Assembly: GCF_018798885.1 (NCBI RefSeq)
Contig: NZ_CP076361.1
Location: forward strand, 3,312,471-3,376,470
Direction: 5' to 3'
Origin: Gemmobacter fulvus
Lineage (GTDB): Bacteria > Pseudomonadota > Alphaproteobacteria > Rhodobacterales > Rhodobacteraceae
Length of the DNA: 64,000 nt
Of this stretch, positions 1 to 9,842 are shown one piece after another (position 1 is the stretch's first letter; each line of letters begins with the position of its first letter). The notes under the pieces were generated by a model. It searched no databases and was not told the DNA's origin. It saw only the letters and a program-made list of their open reading frames with translations. Made by a program: the position numbers and the translations under genes.

Positions 1-18
1 AGCGGGGTCACAGGGATG

Positions 19-60
19 TCCTGAAAACGCCCGGTCCGAATGGACCGGGCGTTTTCAGGA
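19..60. terminator. Strong bidirectional intrinsic terminator
   Basis: A 19-bp perfect stem (19-37 with 42-60) closes over a 4-base loop. Its inner part is GC-rich (ACGCCCGGTCC / GGACCGGGCGT) and it is flanked by A and T tracts on both sides. It can therefore stop transcription from either direction: the minus-strand operon ending at 177, or a gene to the left of the window. A smaller 8-bp hairpin without a T tract follows at 68-86. No gene is visible in 61-176. Confidence 0.85.
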
Positions 61-176
61 CTGAAGGGCACGGGGCAGCCCCGTGCGGACGCATCACAGG
101 GCGCGGTTGTGTGGGCTGGCGGCGGGGCTGTGAGTATTTATGCAAAATGCAAGTTATGGCCGCAAAGCGGGGCGGC

Positions 177-1112
177 TCAGGGCAGGATGGTGAGCCAGAG
201 CCAGATGGTGCCGATGGAGCCTGCGGTGGCCAGCAGCACGCTGGAGGCGGTAACCCGTTTGGCGACGCCATACATATGGGCAAACAGATAGGCATTGACC
301 CCGGGTGCCATCGCCCCGGTCAGAACGGCAGAGCGGAGTTGATCGGTGTCGAGGCCGAAGACCCGTGTGCCCAGAAGATAGGTGAGGCCCGGGTGCAGCA
401 GCAGCGACAGGGCCATGACCATGGCGATGGCGCGGCCATCGCCTTCGGGGCGGTAGCGCAGCAGCACGCCGCCGAGGCCGAACAGCGCCGTGGGAATGGC
501 CGCCCCGCCGACCATTTTCAGCGCATCCCAGGCAAAGCCGGGCAGGGGCAGGCCGCTCAGGTTCACCGCAAAACCGGCGCTGATGCCCAGCACCATCGGT
601 TGCGTGAAGATGGCGCGCAGGACCTGACGGGCCAGCCGATGCGCGGGCAGGCCCTGACCGTGGCTGCGTGCCAGTTCCATTGCCATGATGCCAGTCGCAT
701 AAAGCAGCGGCGAATGGATGGAGATGATCGCAAAGTTGCCCGCCAGCGCCGCACTGCCATAGGCGCGTTCGGTGATCGGCACGCCGAGCAGCAGTGAGTT
801 CGAGAACATGCAGGCAAAGCCGATGGCCACGGCATCGGTGGCGGGCCGACCGAGCAGGCGCGCGCCAAGAAAGCCGAGGCCGAAGCCCGCAAAGGCCCCG
901 GCGTAAAAGCTGGCAAACAGCGCCGGATCATAGGCGGCCACCAGATCGAGCCGCGAAATCGACAGGAACAGCAGCACCGGCACGGCGATGCTTTGCGCGA
1001 ACCGCATCAGCGCATCCACCGCCGCATCGGACAGAAGGCCGGTGCGCGCCGCGATCCAGCCGCCGCCGATGACCAGAAACACCGGCATGATGACATCCAG
1101 CAGGGCGTTCAT
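177..1112 (-). CDS. AEC (auxin efflux carrier) family transporter
   Basis: This 311-residue protein is almost entirely hydrophobic, with about ten predicted membrane segments in two halves, and fits the AEC/malonate-type carrier family of bacterial permeases for small organic anions. The length is normal for the family. Its ATG overlaps the stop of the upstream metallo-hydrolase gene (ATGA at 1109-1112), so it is translationally coupled as the last gene of the operon. The substrate cannot be read from sequence. Transcription probably ends at the hairpin at 19-60. Confidence 0.85.
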   Translation of the reverse strand: MNALLDVIMPVFLVIGGGWIAARTGLLSDAAVDALMRFAQSIAVPVLLFLSISRLDLVAAYDPALFASFYAGAFAGFGLGFLGARLLGRPATDAVAIGFACMFSNSLLLGVPITERAYGSAALAGNFAIISIHSPLLYATGIMAMELARSHGQGLPAHRLARQVLRAIFTQPMVLGISAGFAVNLSGLPLPGFAWDALKMVGGAAIPTALFGLGGVLLRYRPEGDGRAIAMVMALSLLLHPGLTYLLGTRVFGLDTDQLRSAVLTGAMAPGVNAYLFAHMYGVAKRVTASSVLLATAGSIGTIWLWLTILP

Positions 1113-1903
1113 GGCGCAGGCAGTTCCAGGATCATGCCGTCATAGGCGGGGCAGATATGGTCGGGCAGTTCGGCGGCGAGCGTCGCATAATCCAGATCGA
1201 GGTGCATATTGGTCAGCACGCCGCGGGTGGGTTTGGCCCGGGACATCCATTCCAGCGACAGTGCCAGATGCGCATGGGTCGGATGCGGTTTGCGGCGCAG
1301 CGCATCCAGCACCCAGATCTCCAGCCCGATCAGCAGGGGCCAACTCGTCTCGGGGATCGCCACCACATCGGGCAGATAGGCCAGACCGCCGATGCGGAAC
1401 CCCAGCGCGTCGATGGAGCCGTGATCGGCCAGAAACGGCGTCAGCGTCACCGGCCCCCCGGCGCCCTGAATGGTGAAGGGGCCGTCGATCGTGTGCAGGT
1501 CGAGGATTGGCGGATAGGGCGAGCCTTCGGGTTGGACAAAGGCATAGGCAAACCGGTCCAGCAGCGCGCCCTGCGTCGGGCCGTCTGCCCAGACCGGCAG
1601 GCGGCGGCGCAAGTTGAACACGATCTGTCGCAGATCGTCGATACCATGCACATGATCGGCATGGCTATGGGTATAGGCCACGGCATCCAGCGTGCCGATC
1701 CCGGCATCCAGAAGCTGGTCGCGCATGTCGGGCGAGGTGTCGATCAGCACGCGGGTGATGCCCTCGGCCCCGATCCGTTCCACCAGCATCGAACAGCGGC
1801 GGCGGCGGTTTTTGGCATTGGTCGGATCGCAATCGCCCCAATCGCCGCCCAGCCGGGGCACGCCACCGGAGGAGCCGCAGCCAAGAATGGTGAAACGATA
1901 CAT
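1109..1903 (-). CDS. MBL-fold metallo-hydrolase (PhnP/RNase Z-like)
   Basis: This is a 264-residue metallo-beta-lactamase-fold hydrolase. The zinc-binding signature HSHADHVHGID is near residue 80, and further histidines (DHGSID near 160 and THAHLALSLE near 213) complete a two-metal site. The N-terminus TILGCGSSGGVPR is typical of the PhnP-like branch, which includes cyclic phosphodiesterases. No phn genes are nearby, so a phosphonate role is not supported. It overlaps tatD upstream (TGATG at 1901-1905) and the AEC gene downstream, which indicates one transcript. The substrate is unknown. Confidence 0.88.
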   Translation of the reverse strand: MYRFTILGCGSSGGVPRLGGDWGDCDPTNAKNRRRRCSMLVERIGAEGITRVLIDTSPDMRDQLLDAGIGTLDAVAYTHSHADHVHGIDDLRQIVFNLRRRLPVWADGPTQGALLDRFAYAFVQPEGSPYPPILDLHTIDGPFTIQGAGGPVTLTPFLADHGSIDALGFRIGGLAYLPDVVAIPETSWPLLIGLEIWVLDALRRKPHPTHAHLALSLEWMSRAKPTRGVLTNMHLDLDYATLAAELPDHICPAYDGMILELPAP

Positions 1904-2706
1904 CAGGCGGCCTGTGCCCGGTCAGCGGCCTTGGTGAACAGCCGGTCGAAATTGGCGGTGGTGGCGGCTGCGAACTCCTCGACGCTCAGCCCGAACAGGG
2001 CTGCTCCGGCCTTGGCGGTGAAGGCGGTATAGGCGGGTTCGTTGCGTTTGCCGCGATGGGGCACGGGGGCAAGATAGGGGCTGTCGGTTTCCAGCAGGAT
2101 CCGGTCCAGTGGTGCAGCGGCGAAAATGTCGCGCAGCTCCTGGCTTTTGGGAAAGGACGCGATGCCGGACATCGACAGATAGAAGCCCAGATCCAGCGCC
2201 GCGCGCGCCAGTTCGGCAGAGGAGGAGAAGCAGTGCATCACACAGGCATAGGGCTGGTGTCGCCAGCCTTCGGTCAGGATGCGCGCCATGTCGTCATCGG
2301 CGGCGCGGGCATGGATGATCAGCGGCAGGCCGGTGTCCTGCGCCGCCTCGATATGCAGGCGGAGCGAGGCTTTCTGCACCTCGGCGCTCTCGGCGGTATA
2401 GTGGTAGTCGAGGCCGGTTTCGCCGATGCCCACGAATTTCGGGTGTTTGGCCAGCGCCACCAGCTGATCCACCGTGACCAGCGGGTCTTCATGCGCCCGC
2501 ATCGGATGGATGCCTGCGGCGTAGAACACGCCTTCGTAGGCCTCGGCAATGGCGCGCACGGCGGGTTCGCTGTGCAGCCTGGTGCAGATGGTCACCATGC
2601 GGCGCACCCCGGCGGCCCGGGCGGCGGCGATGATACGCGGCAATTCCCCGTCAAAATCCGGGAAGTCGAGATGGCAATGGCTGTCAACGAGGTCGGGCAG
2701 GGTCAT
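1903..2706 (-). CDS. TatD family metal-dependent hydrolase
   Basis: This 267-residue TIM-barrel hydrolase begins with the TatD metal site DSHCHLDFPDF. It also has the family blocks GIGETGLDYHY, IHARAADDD, MHCFSSS and LLETDSPYLAP in the expected order. TatD proteins are metal-dependent 3'-5' exonucleases or deoxyribonucleases acting on DNA or RNA ends. The position directly after holB is conserved in many alphaproteobacteria and suggests co-expression with DNA metabolism genes. The gap from holB is 6 bp and the stop overlaps the next gene's start. Confidence 0.93.
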   Translation of the reverse strand: MTLPDLVDSHCHLDFPDFDGELPRIIAAARAAGVRRMVTICTRLHSEPAVRAIAEAYEGVFYAAGIHPMRAHEDPLVTVDQLVALAKHPKFVGIGETGLDYHYTAESAEVQKASLRLHIEAAQDTGLPLIIHARAADDDMARILTEGWRHQPYACVMHCFSSSAELARAALDLGFYLSMSGIASFPKSQELRDIFAAAPLDRILLETDSPYLAPVPHRGKRNEPAYTAFTAKAGAALFGLSVEEFAAATTANFDRLFTKAADRAQAA

Positions 2707-2712
2707 GCGGGC

Positions 2713-3843
2713 TCACCTTGAGGCGAGCGTGCCCGCCGTCTCTTCGATCCTGAGAAGCATATCCATCAGAAGCGCGGCAGGGTCAAGGTTGACCGCCTTG
2801 CCCCGACGCGCCCGCGCCGACAGGCTTTGCGCCAGATCGGCCCATTGGCGGGCGGCCCAAGGGTCGGGGGACAGCCGCGCCAGCAGTGCCGCCTCGCCTT
2901 GGCAGGCCTCGGGTGGGGTGGTGCCAAGCGTGCCTGCGCGGGCCAGACGGGCCAGCAGCAGATCCATCAGCGTCAGTGCCAGATCAAAGCGCGGCTCGTT
3001 GCCCTTGCCGCTGCCGGTTTCGGCAAAGGCCAGCAAGCGGGGCCGATCCATGCGGGGCAGGCCGCCGAACAGCGCGATCAGAGTGCGGTAAAGCGCCATG
3101 CCCTCCAGATTGGTGATGCGCATGGCCTCGCCGACCGAGCCGCCCGCCAGTTCGGCCATCGCTTCGGGGGCGTCGATCACGGCCCCGGCCTGCGCCAGCG
3201 CCTCGGCCATCGGGCGCGCGGGCAGGGCGGTCAGCCGCAATTCGCGGCAGCGCGAGCGGATGGTGGGCAGCAGGCGGAAGGGCTGGTGCGAGATCAGGAA
3301 GAACGTGACGCCGGCAGGCGGTTCCTCCAGCAGCTTCAGCAGCGCATTGGCGGCATTGGTGTTCAGCTCGTCGGCGCTGTCGACAATCGCCACCCGGCGA
3401 CCGCCATCGGCGGCGGCCATGGTGAAGAATTCCTTCAGCTTGCGGACCTCTTTCACCAGAATGTCCTGCGCCGGGGCCTTTTCTGTTTCGTTCAGGCCGC
3501 GTCGCAGCAGATAGGCACGCGGATCCGACAGGGCGGCCAGACGGCGGGTGACGGGGTGATCGGCGGGCACGTCCAGCGTGGCGGGCGGCGGTGGGGCGAA
3601 CATGCCGCCATCATGTTCGGGCGTGGCCAGCAAAAACCGCGCCAGCCGCCAGGCCAGCGTCGCCTTGCCCACGCCGCGTGGCCCGGTGATCAGCCAGCCG
3701 TGATGCAGCCGCCCGGCATTGAAGCTGTGCAGAAAATCGGCCTGTGCCGCCTCGTGCCCGATCAACTGCGCGGTTTCGCGCGGATGCGGCGCGCCTTCGA
3801 TCCGGTCGGGTTCCGGGAAATCGCCAAGATAGACGGACGGCAT
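2713..3843 (-). CDS. holB: DNA polymerase III delta' subunit
   Basis: This 376-residue clamp-loader subunit has a Walker A motif (GPRGVGKATLAWRLARF, about residues 50-66), a Walker B-like VDSADELNTNAANALLKLLEEPP region and the sensor segment SRCRELRL. The start at 3843 (MPSVYLGDFPEP) is chosen because it falls 1 bp after the tmk stop at 3845; the open frame runs 25 codons further but only through tmk-encoded sequence. Delta' opens and loads the sliding clamp together with the gamma/tau and delta subunits. It is translationally linked to tmk, a common arrangement. Confidence 0.95.
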   Translation of the reverse strand: MPSVYLGDFPEPDRIEGAPHPRETAQLIGHEAAQADFLHSFNAGRLHHGWLITGPRGVGKATLAWRLARFLLATPEHDGGMFAPPPPATLDVPADHPVTRRLAALSDPRAYLLRRGLNETEKAPAQDILVKEVRKLKEFFTMAAADGGRRVAIVDSADELNTNAANALLKLLEEPPAGVTFFLISHQPFRLLPTIRSRCRELRLTALPARPMAEALAQAGAVIDAPEAMAELAGGSVGEAMRITNLEGMALYRTLIALFGGLPRMDRPRLLAFAETGSGKGNEPRFDLALTLMDLLLARLARAGTLGTTPPEACQGEAALLARLSPDPWAARQWADLAQSLSARARRGKAVNLDPAALLMDMLLRIEETAGTLASR

Positions 3844-3844
3844 C

Positions 3845-4471
3845 CTAGAGCCCCAGATGCGCGCGGGCGCAGGCCAGCACATCCGCCGCCACCGCCTCGG
3901 GCGGGCGGGCGCCATCAATCACGCGGAACCGTGCGGGATGGGCCTTTGCCAGCGCCAGAAAGCCGCTGCGCATCGCGCGTTGCAGATCCAGCCCCATATC
4001 CTCGAACCGCTGTTCCGGGCCAGACCGGGCCACGGCGCGCGACAGGCCCAACGCGGGATCAATGTCGATCAACAGCGTCAGATCCGGCTCCAGCCCGATC
4101 ATCAGCGCATGCAGCTGATCGACGGTCGCCGCCAGATCGCCGCGCGAAATGCCCTGATACATGCGGGTGCTGTCGGCAAAACGGTCGGTGATGACCACAT
4201 CGCCCCGGTCCAGCGCCGGGCGGATGGTCTTTTCCATATGGTCGCGCCGGGCGGCGGTGAACAGCAGGATCTCGGTTTCTGCCGACCAGCGGGCGGGATC
4301 ACCCTCCAGCACCAGACGGCGGATCTCTTCGGCCCCCGGACTGCCACCGGGTTCGCGGGTCAGCGCCACGCTTTGCCCCATGTCACGCAAAGACGCGGCC
4401 AGAAGCCGCGCCTGAGTGCTTTTGCCCGAACCGTCGATGCCCTCGAAACTGAGGAAACGCCCTTGCACCAT
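3845..4471 (-). CDS. tmk: Thymidylate kinase
   Basis: This 208-residue dTMP kinase carries the P-loop FEGIDGSGKSTQAR near the N-terminus, the DR motif (ITDRFADSTRMYQG) and the LREPGG-type substrate loop (TREPGGSPGAEEIRRL). It phosphorylates dTMP to dTDP in the cytoplasm. The length is typical. It starts at 4471, exactly next to the stop of the DD-carboxypeptidase gene (4472), and ends 1 bp before holB starts, so all three belong to one transcript. There are no unusual substitutions. Confidence 0.96.
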   Translation of the reverse strand: MVQGRFLSFEGIDGSGKSTQARLLAASLRDMGQSVALTREPGGSPGAEEIRRLVLEGDPARWSAETEILLFTAARRDHMEKTIRPALDRGDVVITDRFADSTRMYQGISRGDLAATVDQLHALMIGLEPDLTLLIDIDPALGLSRAVARSGPEQRFEDMGLDLQRAMRSGFLALAKAHPARFRVIDGARPPEAVAADVLACARAHLGL

Positions 4472-5626
4472 TCAGCTCGCCGGGGTTTCGGCGGGGAAGA
4501 AGCGCGCCATCAGCACCTGTGCCGCCGTGACCAGCTTCTTGCCAAAGCCACCCTTGGGCACATCGGCCTCGGCCACCAGCGGGATGCGGGCATCCGGCAG
4601 ATCGGGGATATGCACCAGCAGTTCCGCAATCTGTTGCCCCTTGGTGATCGGGGCGTTGATAGGGCCTTTATAGACCACTTCGGCGGTCATCTGATCCTGC
4701 GCCAAGGCGGGCAACAGCCGGGTCACGTCCGTCGCGGGCACCAGACCCACGCGGTCGGCATCGCCCAGCCAGACATCGGCCTCGGCCACGCGGGTGCCAC
4801 CCTTGACGATGGTTTTCAGCGAAAACTGCCGAAAGGCCCAGTTGACGATCCGCTCGCTTTCTTCGGCGCGGGCCTTTTCGGACGGCAGGCCGGTGATGGC
4901 AAACACCACGCGGCGGTCGCCCTGCACGGCCGAGCCGACAAGCCCGTAGCCCGCTTCCTGCGTATGGCCGGTTTTCAGGCCATCTGCGCCGATATTCAGC
5001 TTCAGCAAGGGGTTGCGGTTGAAGCGGTTGGCTTCGGAGCGGTTGGCATAGTTGAATTCGGTCTGCGCGAAGATCGGGTAATATTCGGGGAATTCGGTGA
5101 TCAGGCGGGCGGCGAGGATGCCCAGATCCTCCATGCTCATCCGCTGGGCCGGATCGGGCCAGCCCGAGGCATTGGCGAAGGTCGAGCTTTCCATGCCCAA
5201 AGCGCGGGCGCGTTCGGTCATCTGGCGGGCAAAGGCCTCTTCTGTGCCCGCCAGCCCTTCGGCCACCACCACACAGGCATCATTGCCGGAGTTCACGATC
5301 ATGCCATGGATCAGGTCATTGACGGTCGGGCGGTCCAGCTCGTTCAGGAACATGGTCGAGCCACCCATCGCCTTGGCGCGGGACGAGACGGCAAAGGTGG
5401 TGTCCATCGTCACGCGGCCATCGCGCAGCGCCTCGAACAGCATGTTGATGGTCATCAGCTTGGACATCGAGGCGGGGGGCAGCGGCTGATCCGCGTTCTT
5501 GTCCATCAAGACGGTGCCCGTGGTGATGTCATAGACCCAGGCGCCGGTGGCCTGGGTTTCAAAGGCATGGGCAGGGCCGAACGCCGGAAGGCACAGGGCA
5601 AAAACGAGGCTGAGGCGCTTGAACAT
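4472..5626 (-). CDS. D-alanyl-D-alanine carboxypeptidase (PBP5/6 type, S11)
   Basis: This is a 384-residue exported penicillin-binding protein. A signal peptide (MFKRLSLVFALCLPAFGPAHA) is followed by the serine peptidase motifs SMSKLMT (SxxK), SGND (SxN) and DGLKTGHT (KTG), then a C-terminal PBP5-type beta domain. It trims the terminal D-Ala from periplasmic peptidoglycan pentapeptides. The frame is open to 5680, but the start at 5626 is chosen because it alone gives an intact signal peptide. It follows a SPOR-domain lipoprotein and precedes tmk, an order typical of Rhodobacterales. Confidence 0.94.
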   Translation of the reverse strand: MFKRLSLVFALCLPAFGPAHAFETQATGAWVYDITTGTVLMDKNADQPLPPASMSKLMTINMLFEALRDGRVTMDTTFAVSSRAKAMGGSTMFLNELDRPTVNDLIHGMIVNSGNDACVVVAEGLAGTEEAFARQMTERARALGMESSTFANASGWPDPAQRMSMEDLGILAARLITEFPEYYPIFAQTEFNYANRSEANRFNRNPLLKLNIGADGLKTGHTQEAGYGLVGSAVQGDRRVVFAITGLPSEKARAEESERIVNWAFRQFSLKTIVKGGTRVAEADVWLGDADRVGLVPATDVTRLLPALAQDQMTAEVVYKGPINAPITKGQQIAELLVHIPDLPDARIPLVAEADVPKGGFGKKLVTAAQVLMARFFPAETPAS

Positions 5627-5676
5627 GGGGATTCCCGTATCTTGTGAGGGCCGCACCTCTGCGCGGCCCCATGCGG

Positions 5677-6570
5677 TCATTTCGAGATGACATAGGCGTC
5701 GGTAAAGCCGAGCCCTTTCACTTTTGCGAGAAGGGCCGCCTTGTCACTGCCGGATGCAACAACGGACCAATGCGATTTGCCCTGGGTCTGACCGGGGCGG
5801 ATGCTGGCCTGAACCCCAGCCTTGCCCAGCGTATCGGCAGCACGTTTGGCATTGGCCTCGACCGAGAAAATCCCGATCTGCAACAGATGCGCGCCCGCTG
5901 CGGCTTTTGCAGCCGGTTTTGCGGCGGGGGCCTGCGGCGCTGCGGCGGCCAGCGGGGCCGCGCTGACCTCGGGGCCGGTGATCGAGGCGCTGGCATTCGC
6001 CGTCGGGCTGGCCGGTGTCTTGGTGCTGTCTGCCGCAGCGAGCGTGCCGGGAACGGTGGTGTTCACGGTTTCGGCGGCATCGAGGATCGGCTTCTTGGCA
6101 TCGGTTGCTGCCGGGGCCTCTTCGCGGCGCAGTGCGGTCACGTTCACCTTGCCGGGCTGGCCCGCCAGCAGGCCAAGCGCCGCCGCCGCATCGGACGAGA
6201 TCTGCAGCTTCGGCCCCGGATTGTCGCGTTCCCGCCGGAACAGCGCCCCGATCACGAATTTGCCATTGGCGGTATTGCGCAGGATCACGCGTTCGGGATC
6301 TTTCGCATCGGGCGAGGCCACCCAGACGCCACCCAGCGACGGCCGCCCATCCCAGAGCGCCTGATCGGTGACCTGAAACACCTCCGGCGCCTCGACATCG
6401 CGGTCAACCAGCCGAACCGATGTTGCGCTTTTCTCGGGCGCGGACCCGGTGGTCTGCGCGCCCTCCGGTTTGTCCTTCGCCGCGAAAAGCCCGGCCCCTT
6501 CCTGACAGGCAGCGAGTGTGCCTGCCGCCATTGCCGCCAAGATCAGATGTCTGACCGCTGCTCTTGCCAT
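5677..6570 (-). CDS. SPOR-domain lipoprotein
   Basis: This 297-residue protein has a lipoprotein signal (LILAAMAAGTLAACQ; the lipobox cysteine is near residue 22), then an acidic and alanine-rich spacer. The C-terminal domain (about residues 220-297: HLLQIGIFSVEANAKRAADT ... YVISK) matches the SPOR fold. SPOR domains bind denuded septal peptidoglycan, so a cell-division or wall-remodelling role fits its place just upstream of a DD-carboxypeptidase. It is the first gene of the minus-strand operon. A 50-bp gap with a small GC hairpin (5648-5669) separates it from the next start. Confidence 0.85.
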   Translation of the reverse strand: MARAAVRHLILAAMAAGTLAACQEGAGLFAAKDKPEGAQTTGSAPEKSATSVRLVDRDVEAPEVFQVTDQALWDGRPSLGGVWVASPDAKDPERVILRNTANGKFVIGALFRRERDNPGPKLQISSDAAAALGLLAGQPGKVNVTALRREEAPAATDAKKPILDAAETVNTTVPGTLAAADSTKTPASPTANASASITGPEVSAAPLAAAAPQAPAAKPAAKAAAGAHLLQIGIFSVEANAKRAADTLGKAGVQASIRPGQTQGKSHWSVVASGSDKAALLAKVKGLGFTDAYVISK

Positions 6571-6729
6571 TCCAAGCCCCCGTATCGCGCGCCTTCTGTC
6601 GTGCCGCGCTTGCCCTTGCCCCGCCGGTGGCGGGTGATCCTGCCCGTATCGCCTCGCGGCGCTGCCGCATCATACAGGCAGGACGCACCCGAGAAAAGGG
6701 TGCAGGCGCGCTTCGGCGGAAATCGCCAG

Positions 6730-9700
6730 TCAGGCCTGATCCGCCTCACCGGCACGGCGTCGGGCAAAGGCCCGGCGCACCACCACATAGAAGGCGGGCA
6801 CCATGAAAATCCCCACCACGGCAGACGAGGTCATGCCGCCCAGAACACCGATGCCGATGGCGCGCTGCGCCGCTGCACCCGCCCCGGTGGCGATGGCCAG
6901 CGGCAGCACGCCCAGCATGAAGGCGAAGGTTGTCATCAGGATCGGGCGCAGACGCTGCCGGGCGGCGGTTGCGGCGGCCTCGGCCAGGTCCATCCCCTGA
7001 TGGTGCAGGGTTTGGGCGAATTCCACGATCAGGATGGCATTTCGGGCGGCAAGGCCGATGGTCGTCAGCAGACCGACCTTGAAATACACATCATTGGATT
7101 GCCCGAAGATCAGCGCTGCCCCCAGCGCGCCCAGAATACCGACCGGCACTGACAGCATCACCGCAAAGGGCACGGTCCAGCTTTCATACAAAGCGGCAAG
7201 GCACAGGAACACCACCAGCGCCGACATGGCGAACAGCAGTGGGGCCTGATTGCCCGACAGGCGTTCCTGATAGGACAGGCCGGTCCAGGCCACGCCAAAC
7301 CCGCCCGGCAGATCGGCGGCCAGGGTTTCCATCACCTCCATCGCGTCGCCGGAACTGGTGCCTTCGATCGGCGCGCCCGAAAGCTCCAGCGCGCGCGCGC
7401 CGCCAAAACGGTCCAGACTGGGCGAGCTTTCATCCCAGACCTGCGTCATGAAGGCGGCAAAGGGCACCATCTCGCCACTGGAATTGCGGGCATACCAGCC
7501 GTCGATATGTTCGGGCTGCATCCGCCATTCCGCCTCGCCCTGCACGATCACCGGCTTCAGCTCTGCCCCCAGCGGGAAGTCATTGACCTCGCGCCCCGAG
7601 AAGATCACCGCCAGCATGGAATTGACCTCGGACAGGCTCAGCCCCATGGCGCGGGCCTTCTGCTGGTCAATGTCCAGCCGCAGGGCCGGGCGGAAGGTGG
7701 TCTCATGCCCCCGGAACGATCCGGTGCGGCCATCCTCGGTGGCTTTCGCCACCAGATCCACAGCTGCAGCCTGCAAGGCGGCCTGGCCATTGCCCGCCTG
7801 ATCCAGAAGATACATGGTAAAGCCGGAGCTGTTGCCAAGCCCCTGAATGGCGGGGGGCTGGGTGAACACGATCCGCCCGGCGCGGTGCGTGGCAAACCGC
7901 GCATTGGCATCCTGCGCCAGCTGTGCCGCCGTGACGCCCGGCCGTTCGGAGAACTCTTTCAGCTTGATGAACAGCATGGCGGTGTTCTGGCCGCTGGACC
8001 CGAACGAAAAACCAAGCGCGCCATAGGCCGAGTCGATGGCATCGGCGCGCTCTTCCAGCAGATATTGCTCCACCTCCTGCACCACGGCCTCGGTCTGGGC
8101 GGTGGTTGATCCTTCCGACAGGCGCACCTGTGCCATCAGCACGCCCTGATCCTCTTGCGGAAGGAAGGACGAGGGCAGATGCTGATAGAGCCAGCCCGCC
8201 CCCGCACCGATGCCGACCAGCAGCACGATCATGCGGAACGGGCGGCGCAGCAGGCGGGTGACCACCGCAGCATAGCCATTGGTCGAGGCATCGAGACCGC
8301 GGTTGAACCAGCGCGCCGGGGCAATGCCGCCGCCATGTTGGCGCGGGCGCAGCAGGCTGGCGCACATCGCGGGGGTCAGGATCAGCGCCACCGCCAAGGA
8401 CAGCATCATGGCCGAGATGATGGTGACGGAAAACTGCCGGTAGATCACCCCGGTGGAGCCGGACATGAAGGCCATCGGCAAAAACACCGCCGACAGCACC
8501 AGCGCGATGCCGACCAGAGCAGGCGTGATCTGCCCCATGGATTTCGATGTGGCGGCGCGGGCATCCAGCCCTTCCTCCTCCATCACCCGTTCGACGTTTT
8601 CCACCACCACGATGGCGTCATCCACCAGCAGGCCGATGGCCAGCACCAATGCGAACATGGTCAGCGTGTTGATGGTCAGCCCGGCGGCGGCCAGAATGCC
8701 AAAGGTGCCCAGCAGCACCACCGGCACGGCGATGGTGGGGATGATCGTCGCGCGCCAGCTTTGCAGGAACACAAGGATCACAAGGAACACCAGCACCACC
8801 GCCTCGGCCAGCGTGTGATAGACCTTTTCGATGGAGCTTTCGACAAAGGGCGAGGTGTCATAGGGATAGGCGACCTCCACCCCTTCGGGCAAAGCCGCGC
8901 TGACGCGGGTGAGGGTGGCGCGCACCGCCTCGGCGGTATCCACCGCATTGGCCCCTGTGGCGAGGTTGATGCCAAAGCCCGCCGCCGGAAGCCCGTTGAA
9001 CCGCGAGACGGAGCCATAGGTTTCCTGACCGATCTCCACCCGCGCCACATCGCCCAGAAACACCGTCGATCCGTCTTCGGTGGTGCGCAGGATGATCCGC
9101 TCGAATTCCTCGACGGAGGCGAGCTGCGATTGCGCCGACAGCGCCACGGTCAGTTGCTGGCCCGGCGTCACCGGCAGGCTGCCAAGGCTGCCCACGGTCA
9201 CAGTGCTGTTCTGTTCCGACACCGCCGAGGTGATATCGGCCGCCGTCACCTGATATTGCGCCATCTTCAGCGGATCGAGCCAGATCCGCATCGCATAACC
9301 CGATCCGAAGGCGTTGATCGAGCCTACGCCCTCGGTGCGCAGCACGGCATCCTCGACCACCTGAGTCATCAGATCGCCCAGTTGCAATGAGGTATAGCGC
9401 CCGTCGCGCGACACCAGCGCCCCCACCATCAGGATTGACGAGCTGGAGCGGGTGACGCTGATCCCGCGGCTGACCACGGTATCGGGCAGGCCATTGGTGA
9501 TCAGCTGCAATTTGTTCTGCACCTGGATCTGCGCCATATCCGGGTCCACACTGTCATCAAAGGTCAGCGAGACCGAGCCGCGCCCCGAGGCGGAGGAGGA
9601 CGAGGTCATGAACAGCAGCCCGTCCAGCCCGGTCAGCCCGTCTTCGATCACCGTCGTCACCGAATTCTCGGTCGTTTCTGCCGAGGCACCGGGATAGGTG

Positions 9701-9840
9701 GCGGTGATGCGGATCGTGGTCGGCGCGATGTCGGGATATTGAGAGATCGGCAGCGTGGTCAGGCCCCAGGCCCCGGCCAGCATGGTGATGATGGCCAGCA
9801 CCCAGGCAAACACCGGGCGGTTGATGAAAAATTCGGCCAT
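6730..9840 (-). CDS. RND multidrug efflux permease (HAE1/AcrB-type)
   Basis: This 1036-residue inner-membrane proton antiporter has the usual two repeated halves with 12 membrane segments and two large periplasmic loops. The N-terminus MAEFFINRPVFAWVLAII and the proton-relay sequence GLLVDDAIVVVENVER in the fourth segment are diagnostic of the hydrophobe/amphiphile efflux subfamily. It starts 2 bp after the stop of its adaptor gene. There is no TolC-type outer-membrane channel gene here, so the pump probably borrows one encoded elsewhere. The actual substrates cannot be assigned. Confidence 0.95.
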   Translation of the reverse strand: MAEFFINRPVFAWVLAIITMLAGAWGLTTLPISQYPDIAPTTIRITATYPGASAETTENSVTTVIEDGLTGLDGLLFMTSSSSASGRGSVSLTFDDSVDPDMAQIQVQNKLQLITNGLPDTVVSRGISVTRSSSSILMVGALVSRDGRYTSLQLGDLMTQVVEDAVLRTEGVGSINAFGSGYAMRIWLDPLKMAQYQVTAADITSAVSEQNSTVTVGSLGSLPVTPGQQLTVALSAQSQLASVEEFERIILRTTEDGSTVFLGDVARVEIGQETYGSVSRFNGLPAAGFGINLATGANAVDTAEAVRATLTRVSAALPEGVEVAYPYDTSPFVESSIEKVYHTLAEAVVLVFLVILVFLQSWRATIIPTIAVPVVLLGTFGILAAAGLTINTLTMFALVLAIGLLVDDAIVVVENVERVMEEEGLDARAATSKSMGQITPALVGIALVLSAVFLPMAFMSGSTGVIYRQFSVTIISAMMLSLAVALILTPAMCASLLRPRQHGGGIAPARWFNRGLDASTNGYAAVVTRLLRRPFRMIVLLVGIGAGAGWLYQHLPSSFLPQEDQGVLMAQVRLSEGSTTAQTEAVVQEVEQYLLEERADAIDSAYGALGFSFGSSGQNTAMLFIKLKEFSERPGVTAAQLAQDANARFATHRAGRIVFTQPPAIQGLGNSSGFTMYLLDQAGNGQAALQAAAVDLVAKATEDGRTGSFRGHETTFRPALRLDIDQQKARAMGLSLSEVNSMLAVIFSGREVNDFPLGAELKPVIVQGEAEWRMQPEHIDGWYARNSSGEMVPFAAFMTQVWDESSPSLDRFGGARALELSGAPIEGTSSGDAMEVMETLAADLPGGFGVAWTGLSYQERLSGNQAPLLFAMSALVVFLCLAALYESWTVPFAVMLSVPVGILGALGAALIFGQSNDVYFKVGLLTTIGLAARNAILIVEFAQTLHHQGMDLAEAAATAARQRLRPILMTTFAFMLGVLPLAIATGAGAAAQRAIGIGVLGGMTSSAVVGIFMVPAFYVVVRRAFARRRAGEADQA

Positions 9841-9842
9841 GA